Source of the DNA: Trueperaceae bacterium
GTDB taxonomy: Bacteria; Deinococcota; Deinococci; Deinococcales; Trueperaceae
Direction of reading: 5' to 3'
DNA length: 64,000 bases
NCBI GenBank assembly: GCA_020354625.1
Contig: CP070651.1
Location: 4,139,952-4,203,951, forward strand
The position numbers were made by a program, and so were the translations under genes. The notes under the pieces were generated by a model that was not told the origin of the DNA, did no database searches, and saw only the letters and a program-made list of their open reading frames with translations. Position 1 is the stretch's first letter. Every line of letters starts with the position of its first letter. Positions 54,146 through 61,394 of this stretch are shown here, in pieces.

Positions 54146-55033
54146 TCAGATGATGTGCTTGGGATCGAGCGCGTCGCGCAGGCCGTCACCGATGAAGTTG
54201 ACCGACAGCACATTGAGCAGGATCATGATCGCCGGCGGGATCCACATCCAGGGGCCGTCTTGGAGTACGTCGAGACTGCGGGCGGTCTCGAGCATGTTGC
54301 CCCAGCTCGCGGTCGGCAGCGGGATGCCCACCCCGAGGAAGCTGAGGCCGGCCTCGAGCAGCACCGCCCCGTTGATGGCGAAGGTGAGGCTGGCGAGCAA
54401 AGGAGCGATAACGCTCGGCAGGATGTGCTTGAAGATGATAGCGCCGTCGCTGGCGCCGAGCGAGCGGGCGGCTTTGACGAACTGCTCTTCGCGCAGTGAC
54501 AGCACCTGACCGCGAACCAGTCGCGCGGTGGGAGGCCAGCTGAAGAGACCGATCAGCAAGATGACGTTGAGCAGCCCTTGCCCGACGAAGGTCGCCACCG
54601 TGAGGATGATGACGACCTGAGGGAAGGTCATCACCACGTCGGTAAAGCGCATGATCAGCATATCGACCAGACCGCCGTAGTAGCCCGAGAGCGCCCCGAG
54701 GACGACGCCGATGGTCATGGCGACCAGCGCCGCGGCGAAGCCGACGGTGAGCGATACCCGGCCGCCGTGCAGGGTGCGGCTCCAGATGTCCCGGCCGACC
54801 CGGTCGGTGCCGAGGTAATGCGTGGCGCTGGGCGGCTGGAACTTGTCGCGCAAATTGAGCTTGTTGGGCGGATAGCGGTCGAACACCGGTGCGAAGGCCG
54901 ACAGGAGCAAGATGATAGAAAAGAGCACCAGCCCGGTCATGGCCAGCTGGTGGCGGCGGAAGCGCATCCAGGCCTTGCGGCCCGGAGAGACCGCCTTATC
55001 GCTAACGGTAGTGGAGCCGGTTAGGGTCGCCAT
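54146..55033 (-). CDS. Opp/Dpp-type ABC permease (DppC-like)
   Basis: 295 residues from the ATG at 55033 with GTGAGGCG upstream; the frame to 55078 is rejected because it would overlap the upstream permease. N-terminal soluble leader, then about six helices. The EAA loop is [43 protein letters not shown] before the transmembrane domain is typical for DppC. Confidence 0.93.
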   Translation of the reverse strand: MATLTGSTTVSDKAVSPGRKAWMRFRRHQLAMTGLVLFSIILLLSAFAPVFDRYPPNKLNLRDKFQPPSATHYLGTDRVGRDIWSRTLHGGRVSLTVGFAAALVAMTIGVVLGALSGYYGGLVDMLIMRFTDVVMTFPQVVIILTVATFVGQGLLNVILLIGLFSWPPTARLVRGQVLSLREEQFVKAARSLGASDGAIIFKHILPSVIAPLLASLTFAINGAVLLEAGLSFLGVGIPLPTASWGNMLETARSLDVLQDGPWMWIPPAIMILLNVLSVNFIGDGLRDALDPKHII

Positions 55034-55043
55034 TGGGATCGCC

Positions 55044-55997
55044 TCACTCGAACCGTATGCGGGGGTCCACCGCCGCATACACCAGATCGGTCAGCAGGTT
55101 GGCCAAAAGCACCACCACCGCGATAAGCAGCATGATGCCCATCACCATCGGGTAGTCGCGCACCAACACCGCGTCGACGAAGAGCGAACCCATCCCCGGC
55201 CAGCTGTAGATGGTCTCGGTGAAGAGCGCACCGGCCACCAGGATCGGCAAGGTATAGCCCACTACGGTCACTACGGGCAAAATGGCGTTGCGCACGGTGT
55301 GGCGCCAGGTGACGAGGCGCTCCTTGATGCCCTTGGCCTTGGCAGTGCGGATATAGTCGGCCCGCTTGACCTCGAGCACGCTGAAGCGGGTGTAGCGCAT
55401 AAAGGTGGCCAGCTGCAAAATAGCCAGCGTGCCGGCGGGCAGCACCAGGTGGTGGAGGAGGTCTAGCAGCGAAGGCGGTTGGCCCACGGTGCGCATCCCA
55501 CCCGACGGGAACCAGCCGAGCTGAACCGAGAAGATATAGAGGCCGAAGATGCCGGCGATAAAGGCGGGCATCGAGATGCCGACAAAGGAGAGGCCCGTGA
55601 GCGTGAAGTCCCAGAACGAATACTGCCTAAGGCCGATAAAGACGCCGAGCAGCACCCCACCGACAATCGCGACACTGAGCGCTGCACCCATCAGGATCAA
55701 GGTTCGCTGCAGCCGCTGCATCAACACCTCGGCGACGTCGTCACCGTTTTTGAAGCGGAAACCGAGGTCTCCCTGTGCGGCGTTGCGGAGCCACTTGAGG
55801 TAGCGCACGTGGATGGGATCGTTCAGGCCGAACCGCTCCTCGAGGAAACTCAGGTCTTCTCTGGACATCCCGACCTCTTCATTGACGAAAAAGTCGATCG
55901 GGTCGCCCGGGGCGAGGTTGATCAGCCCATAGATGACCATGGTCACGGCGAAGAGCACCGGGAGGTTGATGATCACACGGCGGATGAAATACTGCAT
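55044..55997 (-). CDS. Opp/Dpp-type ABC permease (DppB-like)
   Basis: 317 residues with six helices. Typical DppB start MQYFIRRVIINLPVLFAVTMVIY and loop APGDPIDFFV. The EAA motif is RADYIRTAKAKGIKERLVTWRHTVRN. It forms the channel with the DppC-like protein. A 194-base gap with two strong hairpins separates it from the binding-protein gene. Confidence 0.94.
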   Translation of the reverse strand: MQYFIRRVIINLPVLFAVTMVIYGLINLAPGDPIDFFVNEEVGMSREDLSFLEERFGLNDPIHVRYLKWLRNAAQGDLGFRFKNGDDVAEVLMQRLQRTLILMGAALSVAIVGGVLLGVFIGLRQYSFWDFTLTGLSFVGISMPAFIAGIFGLYIFSVQLGWFPSGGMRTVGQPPSLLDLLHHLVLPAGTLAILQLATFMRYTRFSVLEVKRADYIRTAKAKGIKERLVTWRHTVRNAILPVVTVVGYTLPILVAGALFTETIYSWPGMGSLFVDAVLVRDYPMVMGIMLLIAVVVLLANLLTDLVYAAVDPRIRFE

Positions 55998-56095
55998 CGC
56001 AAACCTTCGCTACAACTGCCCTCTAAAGATCTAAACCGGCTTTCAGTGCACTTGTCACGCTAACTGAACGCTTTTGCTTAACCTCGCTCTGCTCG

Positions 56096-56172
56096 GGTGA
56101 TCTTGGCAGTGCCAAGATCACCGAAAGACGGTTAGAAGGCCCCAACGGTTGGCATGTGTGCCAACCGTTGGG
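56096..56172 (-). other. Two strong intercistronic hairpins
   Basis: 56096-56122 is a perfect palindrome (arms GGTGATCTTGGCA / TGCCAAGATCACC around one base). 56141-56172 has 14-base arms (CCCAACGGTTGGCA) around TGTG. They lie between the binding-protein and permease genes of one operon. No T-run. They probably keep the binding protein mRNA more abundant than the rest. Confidence 0.6.
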
Positions 56173-56191
56173 TGAGAGACAACCGAAGCGC

Positions 56192-57772
56192 TTACTCGCC
56201 CTTATCCCAGAGGTGGGCGTTGTCGACGTAGGGGCCACCACCAGGGGCGGGGAAGTAGTGGAAGTTGTCGATACCGGCTTTGGCCACGCCGTAGCGGGTC
56301 GAGACCCAGAAGTAGGCGAAGGTGGCTTGCTGATTTTGGTAGCGGCAGAGTTCGGTACGGGCCTGCTGATACTCTTCGGGAGTGAAAGCCGCATTCATGT
56401 TGGCGACCAGCTCGTCGTAGGTGGGGTCGTCGAGTCCCCACTGGTTGCCCTCGGTATACCAGTCCGTGCCGATGAAGGCCGGGCCGGCACCGTAACCACG
56501 ATAGGTAAAGTCGAAGTCGGCGTTCTGATCGACCTTGACCCGCCAGGAGGGCACGTCGATGAAGAGCGGCACCGCGTTCACACCGATCTCGGCCAGATTG
56601 GCTTGCATGACTATAAGGATGTCCTTGGCCAGCTGCGAGGTGTAGTAGGTGGGAATCTCGTAGTTGACGCTGGTGACATCAATCCCGTCGGCAGCCGCTT
56701 CGGCCAGGAGCTGGCGCGCTCTGGCTGGATCGTACTCGTAGTACTCGGCGTCCTCGGGCCAGAAGGCGGGGTAGGGGTCGTTGCAGGGCGTGGCCTGGGC
56801 AGTGCCGTTGAAGACGTCGCGCAAGATCGACTCGCGGTCGATGCCGTGCATGATCGCCTGGCGCACGCGGATATCGTTCCAGGCCTCACGCTGGTAGTTG
56901 AAGTTGTAGAGGTTGGCGACGAACGACGGTCCTGCATAGACCTCGAAGTCGGGGTCGTCCTGGAAGCGCGCGGCCACGTCGGCACTCACGTAGGTGAAGT
57001 CGATGTCGCCGCTAGAGAGCGCCAGCACCGCTGCCGTCTCATCCCCGAAGTAGCGGTTGACCAACTTGTCGAGCTTGGGGGCGCCGTCCCAGTAGAGTTC
57101 GTTGGGCACCAGCTCCATGAACTGGTCTTTCTCGAAGGCGTTGAGCTTGAAGGGTCCGGTGCCGACCGCGCGGGTGAACCACCAGTCGGTGCTCAAGTAT
57201 TCGGAGGGTTCGAAGTCGATGGCGTGCTCGGGCAGGATGTAAAACCAACGAAGGGCGTCGAAAAAGCGAGCATTGCCTTGGGTGAGATGGAACTCGACGG
57301 TCAGATCGTCGACCACCACGATGCCCTCGACCTCGTCGGCCTCACCTTCGTTGTAAGCCGTCCAACCGCGGATATTCGTAGGTTTGTCGGTGCTCGAATA
57401 GATCGAACGGGCTAACCCGGTATTCGGTGCAGAGACCAGTTCGACGGTGAACTTGACGTCGCTGGCGGTAAAGGGCTCACCGTCGTGCCACTTGACGCCC
57501 TCGCGCAGATTGAAAGTCCACACGGTGGCGTCCTCGTTGGGCTCCCAACTGGTCGCCAGGGCGCCCTCCGAGGTATGCTCGCCGAAATCGGGCGTCATCA
57601 TGATCAACGGGGTATACATCTTGACCAACCAGGTTTGACCCGCCAGGTTGTTGAAGGGGACGACCTGCGGGTCGCCGCCGGGACCGACATCGAAACCGCC
57701 GACCAGGGTGCCACCGGCCAGCGCAGCGGTGAGTACGAGCGAAGCGAATAACGCCAACAACAGTCTCTTCAT
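56192..57772 (-). CDS. Periplasmic substrate-binding protein (SBP_bac_5)
   Basis: 526 residues with a Sec signal (LLLALFASLVLTAALAGG) and no lipobox cysteine. SBP family 5 pattern: TWTFNLREGVKWHDGEPFTASDVKFT, GTGPFKLNAF, and DIRVRQAIMHGIDRESIL. This class imports peptides, but also sugars, nickel and, in SatABCD-type systems, sialic acid. The operon context favours a sugar-acid substrate. Confidence 0.93.
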   Translation of the reverse strand: MKRLLLALFASLVLTAALAGGTLVGGFDVGPGGDPQVVPFNNLAGQTWLVKMYTPLIMMTPDFGEHTSEGALATSWEPNEDATVWTFNLREGVKWHDGEPFTASDVKFTVELVSAPNTGLARSIYSSTDKPTNIRGWTAYNEGEADEVEGIVVVDDLTVEFHLTQGNARFFDALRWFYILPEHAIDFEPSEYLSTDWWFTRAVGTGPFKLNAFEKDQFMELVPNELYWDGAPKLDKLVNRYFGDETAAVLALSSGDIDFTYVSADVAARFQDDPDFEVYAGPSFVANLYNFNYQREAWNDIRVRQAIMHGIDRESILRDVFNGTAQATPCNDPYPAFWPEDAEYYEYDPARARQLLAEAAADGIDVTSVNYEIPTYYTSQLAKDILIVMQANLAEIGVNAVPLFIDVPSWRVKVDQNADFDFTYRGYGAGPAFIGTDWYTEGNQWGLDDPTYDELVANMNAAFTPEEYQQARTELCRYQNQQATFAYFWVSTRYGVAKAGIDNFHYFPAPGGGPYVDNAHLWDKGE

Positions 57773-57841
57773 AGATATCTCGCCTTAAAAAAGTCTCCGG
57801 ATATTTCCGTTCGGGAAAGAAAGCGCGGTCGAACACACGAC

Positions 57842-58564
57842 TCAGCTATCACCCCCTTCAGCAGTGTCGAGTTGCCGCAAACGCCCATAGATGCCGTCGT
57901 AGTGGCGATCGAGGGCCGCTCGAGCGCCCTCGACATCGCCGCTACGGAGCGCGTCGACGATGGCAACGTGATCGCAGTAGGTACGCATCGGCCGGGGATC
58001 GGCGATGTTGACGTGTTGTGAGGCCTTGCTAGAAGCGAGCCAGAAGATATCGATGAGCCGCAGCAACATGCGGTTCCCCAGGTTTTCGAAGAGAAGCCGG
58101 TGAAAGCGGCGATCTTCGTCAGGAAACCCTTCACCCCGCTCCGCCTTTTCCTTCATGGTAGCCAACACCGCTTGGAAGGCTGATAACTGGGTATCATCCA
58201 GCGCCTCGATGGCGGCATCCACCTTGGCGAGCTCCAAGATGCGGCGGATCTCCAGAAGGTCCTTGAGATCTCGTAGATCGCCCATGAGACCGTACGGGAG
58301 GTTGTCGAGCAGAGGCTCAAACGAGAACGCGCGCACGTAGACGCCGCTGCCCCGGCGGGTCTCCAGAATGCCCATCGATTCGAGCGCCTTCACGGCCTCC
58401 CGCACCGAGTTGCGGCTGACGCCGAGCTGGCGGGCCAGCTCCGTCTCGGAGATCAGGGAATCTCCCGGCTTGAGACTGTTCTCGTGGATGTATCCCTTGA
58501 TGGCCTCTTGCACCGACTGGAAAACCAGCGGGGCACGCGTCAGTTTTTCGAGGGGCTTAGCCAT
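57842..58564 (-). CDS. FadR/FCD-type GntR regulator
   Basis: 240 residues. N-terminal winged helix (LISETELARQLGVSRNSVREAVKALESMGILETRRGSGVYV), C-terminal FCD ligand domain with metal-binding histidines (FHRLLFENLGN, HVAIVDALRSGD). The ATG at 58564 has a weak site; the frame runs up to 58813 through the repeat array but this extension is not protein-like. It is the first gene of the catabolic operon and probably its repressor. Confidence 0.9.
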   Translation of the reverse strand: MAKPLEKLTRAPLVFQSVQEAIKGYIHENSLKPGDSLISETELARQLGVSRNSVREAVKALESMGILETRRGSGVYVRAFSFEPLLDNLPYGLMGDLRDLKDLLEIRRILELAKVDAAIEALDDTQLSAFQAVLATMKEKAERGEGFPDEDRRFHRLLFENLGNRMLLRLIDIFWLASSKASQHVNIADPRPMRTYCDHVAIVDALRSGDVEGARAALDRHYDGIYGRLRQLDTAEGGDS

Positions 58565-58578
58565 TACTACTAACTGCC

Positions 58579-58961
58579 GGGTGATGGGTAATGGGTAATG
58601 GGTGATGGGTAATGGGTGCTGCGAAACCTCGTGGCCGAACTCGTCTACACCGACCATCGCGTCTGAAAGATAAGGTGATGGGTGATGAGTGATGAGTAAT
58701 GAGTGCTGCGAAACCTCGTGGCCGAACTCGTCTACACCGACCGTCGCGTCTGAAAGATAAGGTGATGGGTGATGAGTGATGGGTAATGGGTGTTTCGAAG
58801 CGTCGCGACTCAACCGCTCCAGTGCACGTTACCAACGCATTCCCCATTACCCATTCCCCATTACGACTCTCAGTTTCTCGTTGGGTACGGCGCGAGCCAA
58901 ACCGTTTGCCCGTCACCCACTCATTACTCATCACTGTTTACTCATCACCGTCTTGCTCATC
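58579..58961. repeat. GTRATGR repeat array with 87-bp tandem units, copy 6
   Basis: Three left-arm units in tandem with a period of 87 bases (cores at 58619, 58706 and 58793), each with a heptad run and a GCGAAACCTCGTGGCCGAAC-type core. Right-arm blocks follow (58838-58864 and 58918-58960). It lies directly before the GntR start, so it belongs to its 5' region. Confidence 0.8.
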
Positions 58962-59000
58962 ACCATAGACAACGCCCTACCGAAACAGGACACCTTCAAC

Positions 59001-59067
59001 TTGTAGACAAGAGCCGAGATTCTTACGCAACAGATTGCGGTTGATATCGTTGGTAGCAGTCTACCAA
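59001..59067. promoter_or_regulatory. Candidate GntR operators
   Basis: TTGTAGACAA (59001-59010) is a palindrome in the T-n-GT-n-AC-n-A style of FadR-type regulators. TTGGTAGCAGTCTACCAA (59050-59067) has perfect seven-base arms. Both lie about 440-500 bases before the GntR start, beyond the repeat array. Confidence 0.4.
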
Positions 59068-59130
59068 TTTGTAGGATATCTGTCAAATATTCCTGGCCCG
59101 TGCCAGCCTGCATCAGGGCTCCTGGGCCTG

Positions 59131-59376
59131 CTACCGACTCAACGCGATATACCAGCTATACCCTTCGGCAAAAACCCGTGGCGACGAGCTGCCTTCGTGA
59201 AGGTGCATCACCTTCACCAAGAAATACTCGGTGATCTCCCGGCTCGAGAACGGTCCGATCACGCACCCGGTCTCTCCCTGCCAGCTGTTGGGAGAAATCG
59301 GCTCGAGAAAGACCATGCCGGCACCCTGCTTGATCGCCACACGGTTGAACTCGGCAGCGCGACGTCGTGCTTTCAC
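59131..59376 (-). CDS. Small conserved-looking protein, unknown function
   Basis: 81 residues from the GTG at 59376, preceded by GGAAGGGAG at good spacing. The sequence (AAEFNRVAIKQGAGMVFLEP, TGCVIGPFSSREITEYFLVKVMHLHE, SPRVFAEGYSWYI) is compact, hydrophobic/charged balanced and protein-like. I cannot assign a family. It is transcribed toward the GntR region and lies behind the SulP gene. Confidence 0.6.
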   Translation of the reverse strand: MKARRRAAEFNRVAIKQGAGMVFLEPISPNSWQGETGCVIGPFSSREITEYFLVKVMHLHEGSSSPRVFAEGYSWYIALSR

Positions 59377-59549
59377 GGCACTTCTCCCTTCCACTACATC
59401 TCCAAAACACAGCCACAGAGGCTATCGGCTAATACCTGAGCTATATAGAGCTAGAAAAATGGGGCTTTAATGTATGCAAGGACCGAAAAAACGGTACGTA
59501 TTACCTTGAGTATATCATGGGTGAATTACAAAGTTTGGGGAAACGTTTT

Positions 59550-61097
59550 TTACACCCCACCCACGTTTCGCTCGAGCACGTCCCGCCACACGCGCCGCAC
59601 CCAGCTCTTGGCCATCGGTGGCACATCCAGCAACTCGAAGTCGAGCCCTGCCGACTCGATATCCTCCATCAAGCGCCGCAAGGTCATGGCAGCACTGAGA
59701 TCGATTCGCCCCAGACCACCGAGGTGGAAGTGAACCGTCTGGACCTCAGGATGGCTGACCAGCAGGTCGGTAAAGGCTTCTTCCAGCTTGGCAGCCGATG
59801 CGAACCAGAGCACGCCGAGCGGCCGGAAGTGGAGCGTAGTTCCTTCAAGACGGTGCTCTAACACGAGTTGCTGTTCGCGCCTTAGGTGCTGGGCGATAGC
59901 CAACCCAACCCCGATGATGACGGCCACATCGATGCGTGGCGCGAGGATGAGTGTCAAGACGAAGGTAACCCAGCCGATATACGCCTGAGGCCGGGAGAGT
60001 TGCCGCAGCCTCACCAACTCACGCAACTTGATGAGGTTCAGTACTGCAGAAACGACGATCGCTGCCAGGATCGCCTTGGGTAGCGCGGAGAGCACCCCGG
60101 TAAAAGGCAGAAAGGCGAGGATCACCAGCCCGGTAACGGCGCCGCTCCAACGCGTCTTGGCCCCCGCCATTCGGTTGACCGAACTGCGTGCAAACGACCC
60201 ACCCACCGGGAAGGCAGAAAACATGCCGGCCGCGACATTGGACACCCCCTGGCTGATGAACTCCCGGTTGGCATCCCACTTTGCCCGGTCCTGGGTGGCG
60301 TAGGTCCTCGAAATCGAAGCGGTGTCGGCAAATCCCACCAGCGCGATGATGAGGCCGCCGATGAGCAGGCTCGGAAAGTCGCCCCAGGGCAACACAAGGT
60401 TGAGGCGGGGCAGGCCGGCCGGAATGTCACCGACGACGACTCCGTCATAACCGATCAGCAGCTGATAACCGATGCCGATGCCCGCTGCCAGCAGCACGCC
60501 GGGAAAGAGCGGGTGGAAACGGCGCCCCAAGAGCACCACCGCAACCGTCATGATCGCGAGACCGACAGCACTCGGATTCCACAGGTCGGGGCGGGCAAGC
60601 GCACGCAAAGCACTGATCATGACACCGCCTCCACCCGGCGCGACCCCCAAAACAGCCGGGAGTTGCGAGGCGAGGATGAGGATGGCCGCAGCGGAGGTGA
60701 AGCCCATCAGTACGGGTTGGGACAGCAGATAGGCCACCGCACCGAACCTGAAAAAGCCGATAAAGATGCGGATGGAACCCACCACCAGCGCGAGCAAGGC
60801 GGCGAGACCGAGGTACTCGCTACTACCCGGGACGGCGAGCTGGCTGAGCGTTCCAAAGACCAACAGTGAGGTAAGCGCCACCGGACCGGTCTGCAAATAG
60901 GGCGAAGACACGAAGAAGGCAGCGGCCAAAGAGGGCAGCGCCACCGCGTACAGCCCGGTGTAAGCCGGCATCCCGGCCAACTCGGCGTAGGCCAGCGACT
61001 GGGGGATGGCCACCAGCGCCACGCTGATACCGGCCAACAGGTCCCCAAACCGGATTCCTGATAAGCGCCCGTTTCGCCCTGGTCTTCCGTCTACCAC
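59550..61097 (-). CDS. SulP-family anion transporter with STAS domain
   Basis: 515 residues, GTG start at 61097. About eleven helices (IPQSLAYAELAGMPAYTGLYAVALP, QTGPVALTSLLV, NVAAGMFSAFPVGGSFARSSVN), then a STAS domain from about 410. It imports sulfate or another inorganic anion. Conserved GLYA and the GSFARSSVN motif are intact. It is divergent from the second molybdoenzyme system and shares its upstream region, with a TATACCCC palindrome about 75 bases before the start. Confidence 0.92.
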   Translation of the reverse strand: MVDGRPGRNGRLSGIRFGDLLAGISVALVAIPQSLAYAELAGMPAYTGLYAVALPSLAAAFFVSSPYLQTGPVALTSLLVFGTLSQLAVPGSSEYLGLAALLALVVGSIRIFIGFFRFGAVAYLLSQPVLMGFTSAAAILILASQLPAVLGVAPGGGGVMISALRALARPDLWNPSAVGLAIMTVAVVLLGRRFHPLFPGVLLAAGIGIGYQLLIGYDGVVVGDIPAGLPRLNLVLPWGDFPSLLIGGLIIALVGFADTASISRTYATQDRAKWDANREFISQGVSNVAAGMFSAFPVGGSFARSSVNRMAGAKTRWSGAVTGLVILAFLPFTGVLSALPKAILAAIVVSAVLNLIKLRELVRLRQLSRPQAYIGWVTFVLTLILAPRIDVAVIIGVGLAIAQHLRREQQLVLEHRLEGTTLHFRPLGVLWFASAAKLEEAFTDLLVSHPEVQTVHFHLGGLGRIDLSAAMTLRRLMEDIESAGLDFELLDVPPMAKSWVRRVWRDVLERNVGGV

Positions 61098-61171
61098 GTT
61101 CTTGGGCTCCCCCCAACGATGCCGGCGGACCTCGCCAGGCCATTACGTAAGTTGTAATATAGCGTAGCTTC

Positions 61172-61190
61172 TATACCCCTATAGGGTATA
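61172..61190. promoter_or_regulatory. TATACCCC palindrome between sulP and second molybdoenzyme operon
   Basis: TATACCCCTATAGGGTATA, nearly perfect, extended by C and G on the outside. Lies about 75-93 bases before the sulP start, next to a possible sulP -10 (TATATT on the minus strand near 61161). Matches the palindromes before the torD-like gene and hypA. Confidence 0.6.
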
Positions 61191-61266
61191 GAGCCTAGCT
61201 GCCGGAACAACCCGAATAGTTGATAGGAAAGGTATTTTCCTAACCGTAGTTCACTCGTATTCCCTT

Positions 61267-61296
61267 TTGACACTCAAGCCGACAGAAAGGTACATT
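61267..61296 (+). promoter_or_regulatory. Promoter of the second molybdoenzyme operon
   Basis: -35 TTGACA (61267-61272), 18-base spacer, -10 TACATT (61291-61296). Transcript start expected near 61303, giving a leader of about 90 bases that contains a short open frame. Confidence 0.5.
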
Positions 61297-61344
61297 ACAG
61301 GAGAAGCGAACGCATCAGCGGAGATCCCTTCTAGGAGCATCATC

Positions 61345-61392
61345 ATGACCATCAAGTGCGCGTCCCGATACCGGTTTTTCTCCAAAGGCTGA
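61345..61392 (+). CDS. Candidate 15-residue leader peptide
   Basis: ATG after AGGAG, encoding MTIKCASRYRFFSKG and stopping two bases before the GTG of the next gene. One cysteine is at residue 5. It may couple translation or sense cysteine supply; or it may be chance. Confidence 0.35.
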   Translation: MTIKCASRYRFFSKG

Positions 61393-61394
61393 CC

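Larger units (their letters stand above)
58565..59130. other. Spacer upstream of the GntR operon
   Basis: 566 bases without a supported gene. 58579-58961 is the repeat array. 59001-59067 holds two palindromes that may be regulator sites. The promoter of the catabolic operon should be in this region, but no clear -35/-10 pair was found. Confidence 0.6.

Noticed and set aside
56156-57415. 419-codon plus-strand frame opposite the binding protein
   Set aside because: Valine/glycine-rich antisense shadow of a typical SBP_bac_5 gene.
58565-58813. In-frame upstream extension of the GntR gene
   Set aside because: It only translates the GTRATGR repeats (THHPSPYLSDA-type text) and would add an unnatural N terminus.
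58579-58861. CRISPR array
   Set aside because: The 87-bp units are whole tandem duplications with no variable spacers, and no cas genes are near.
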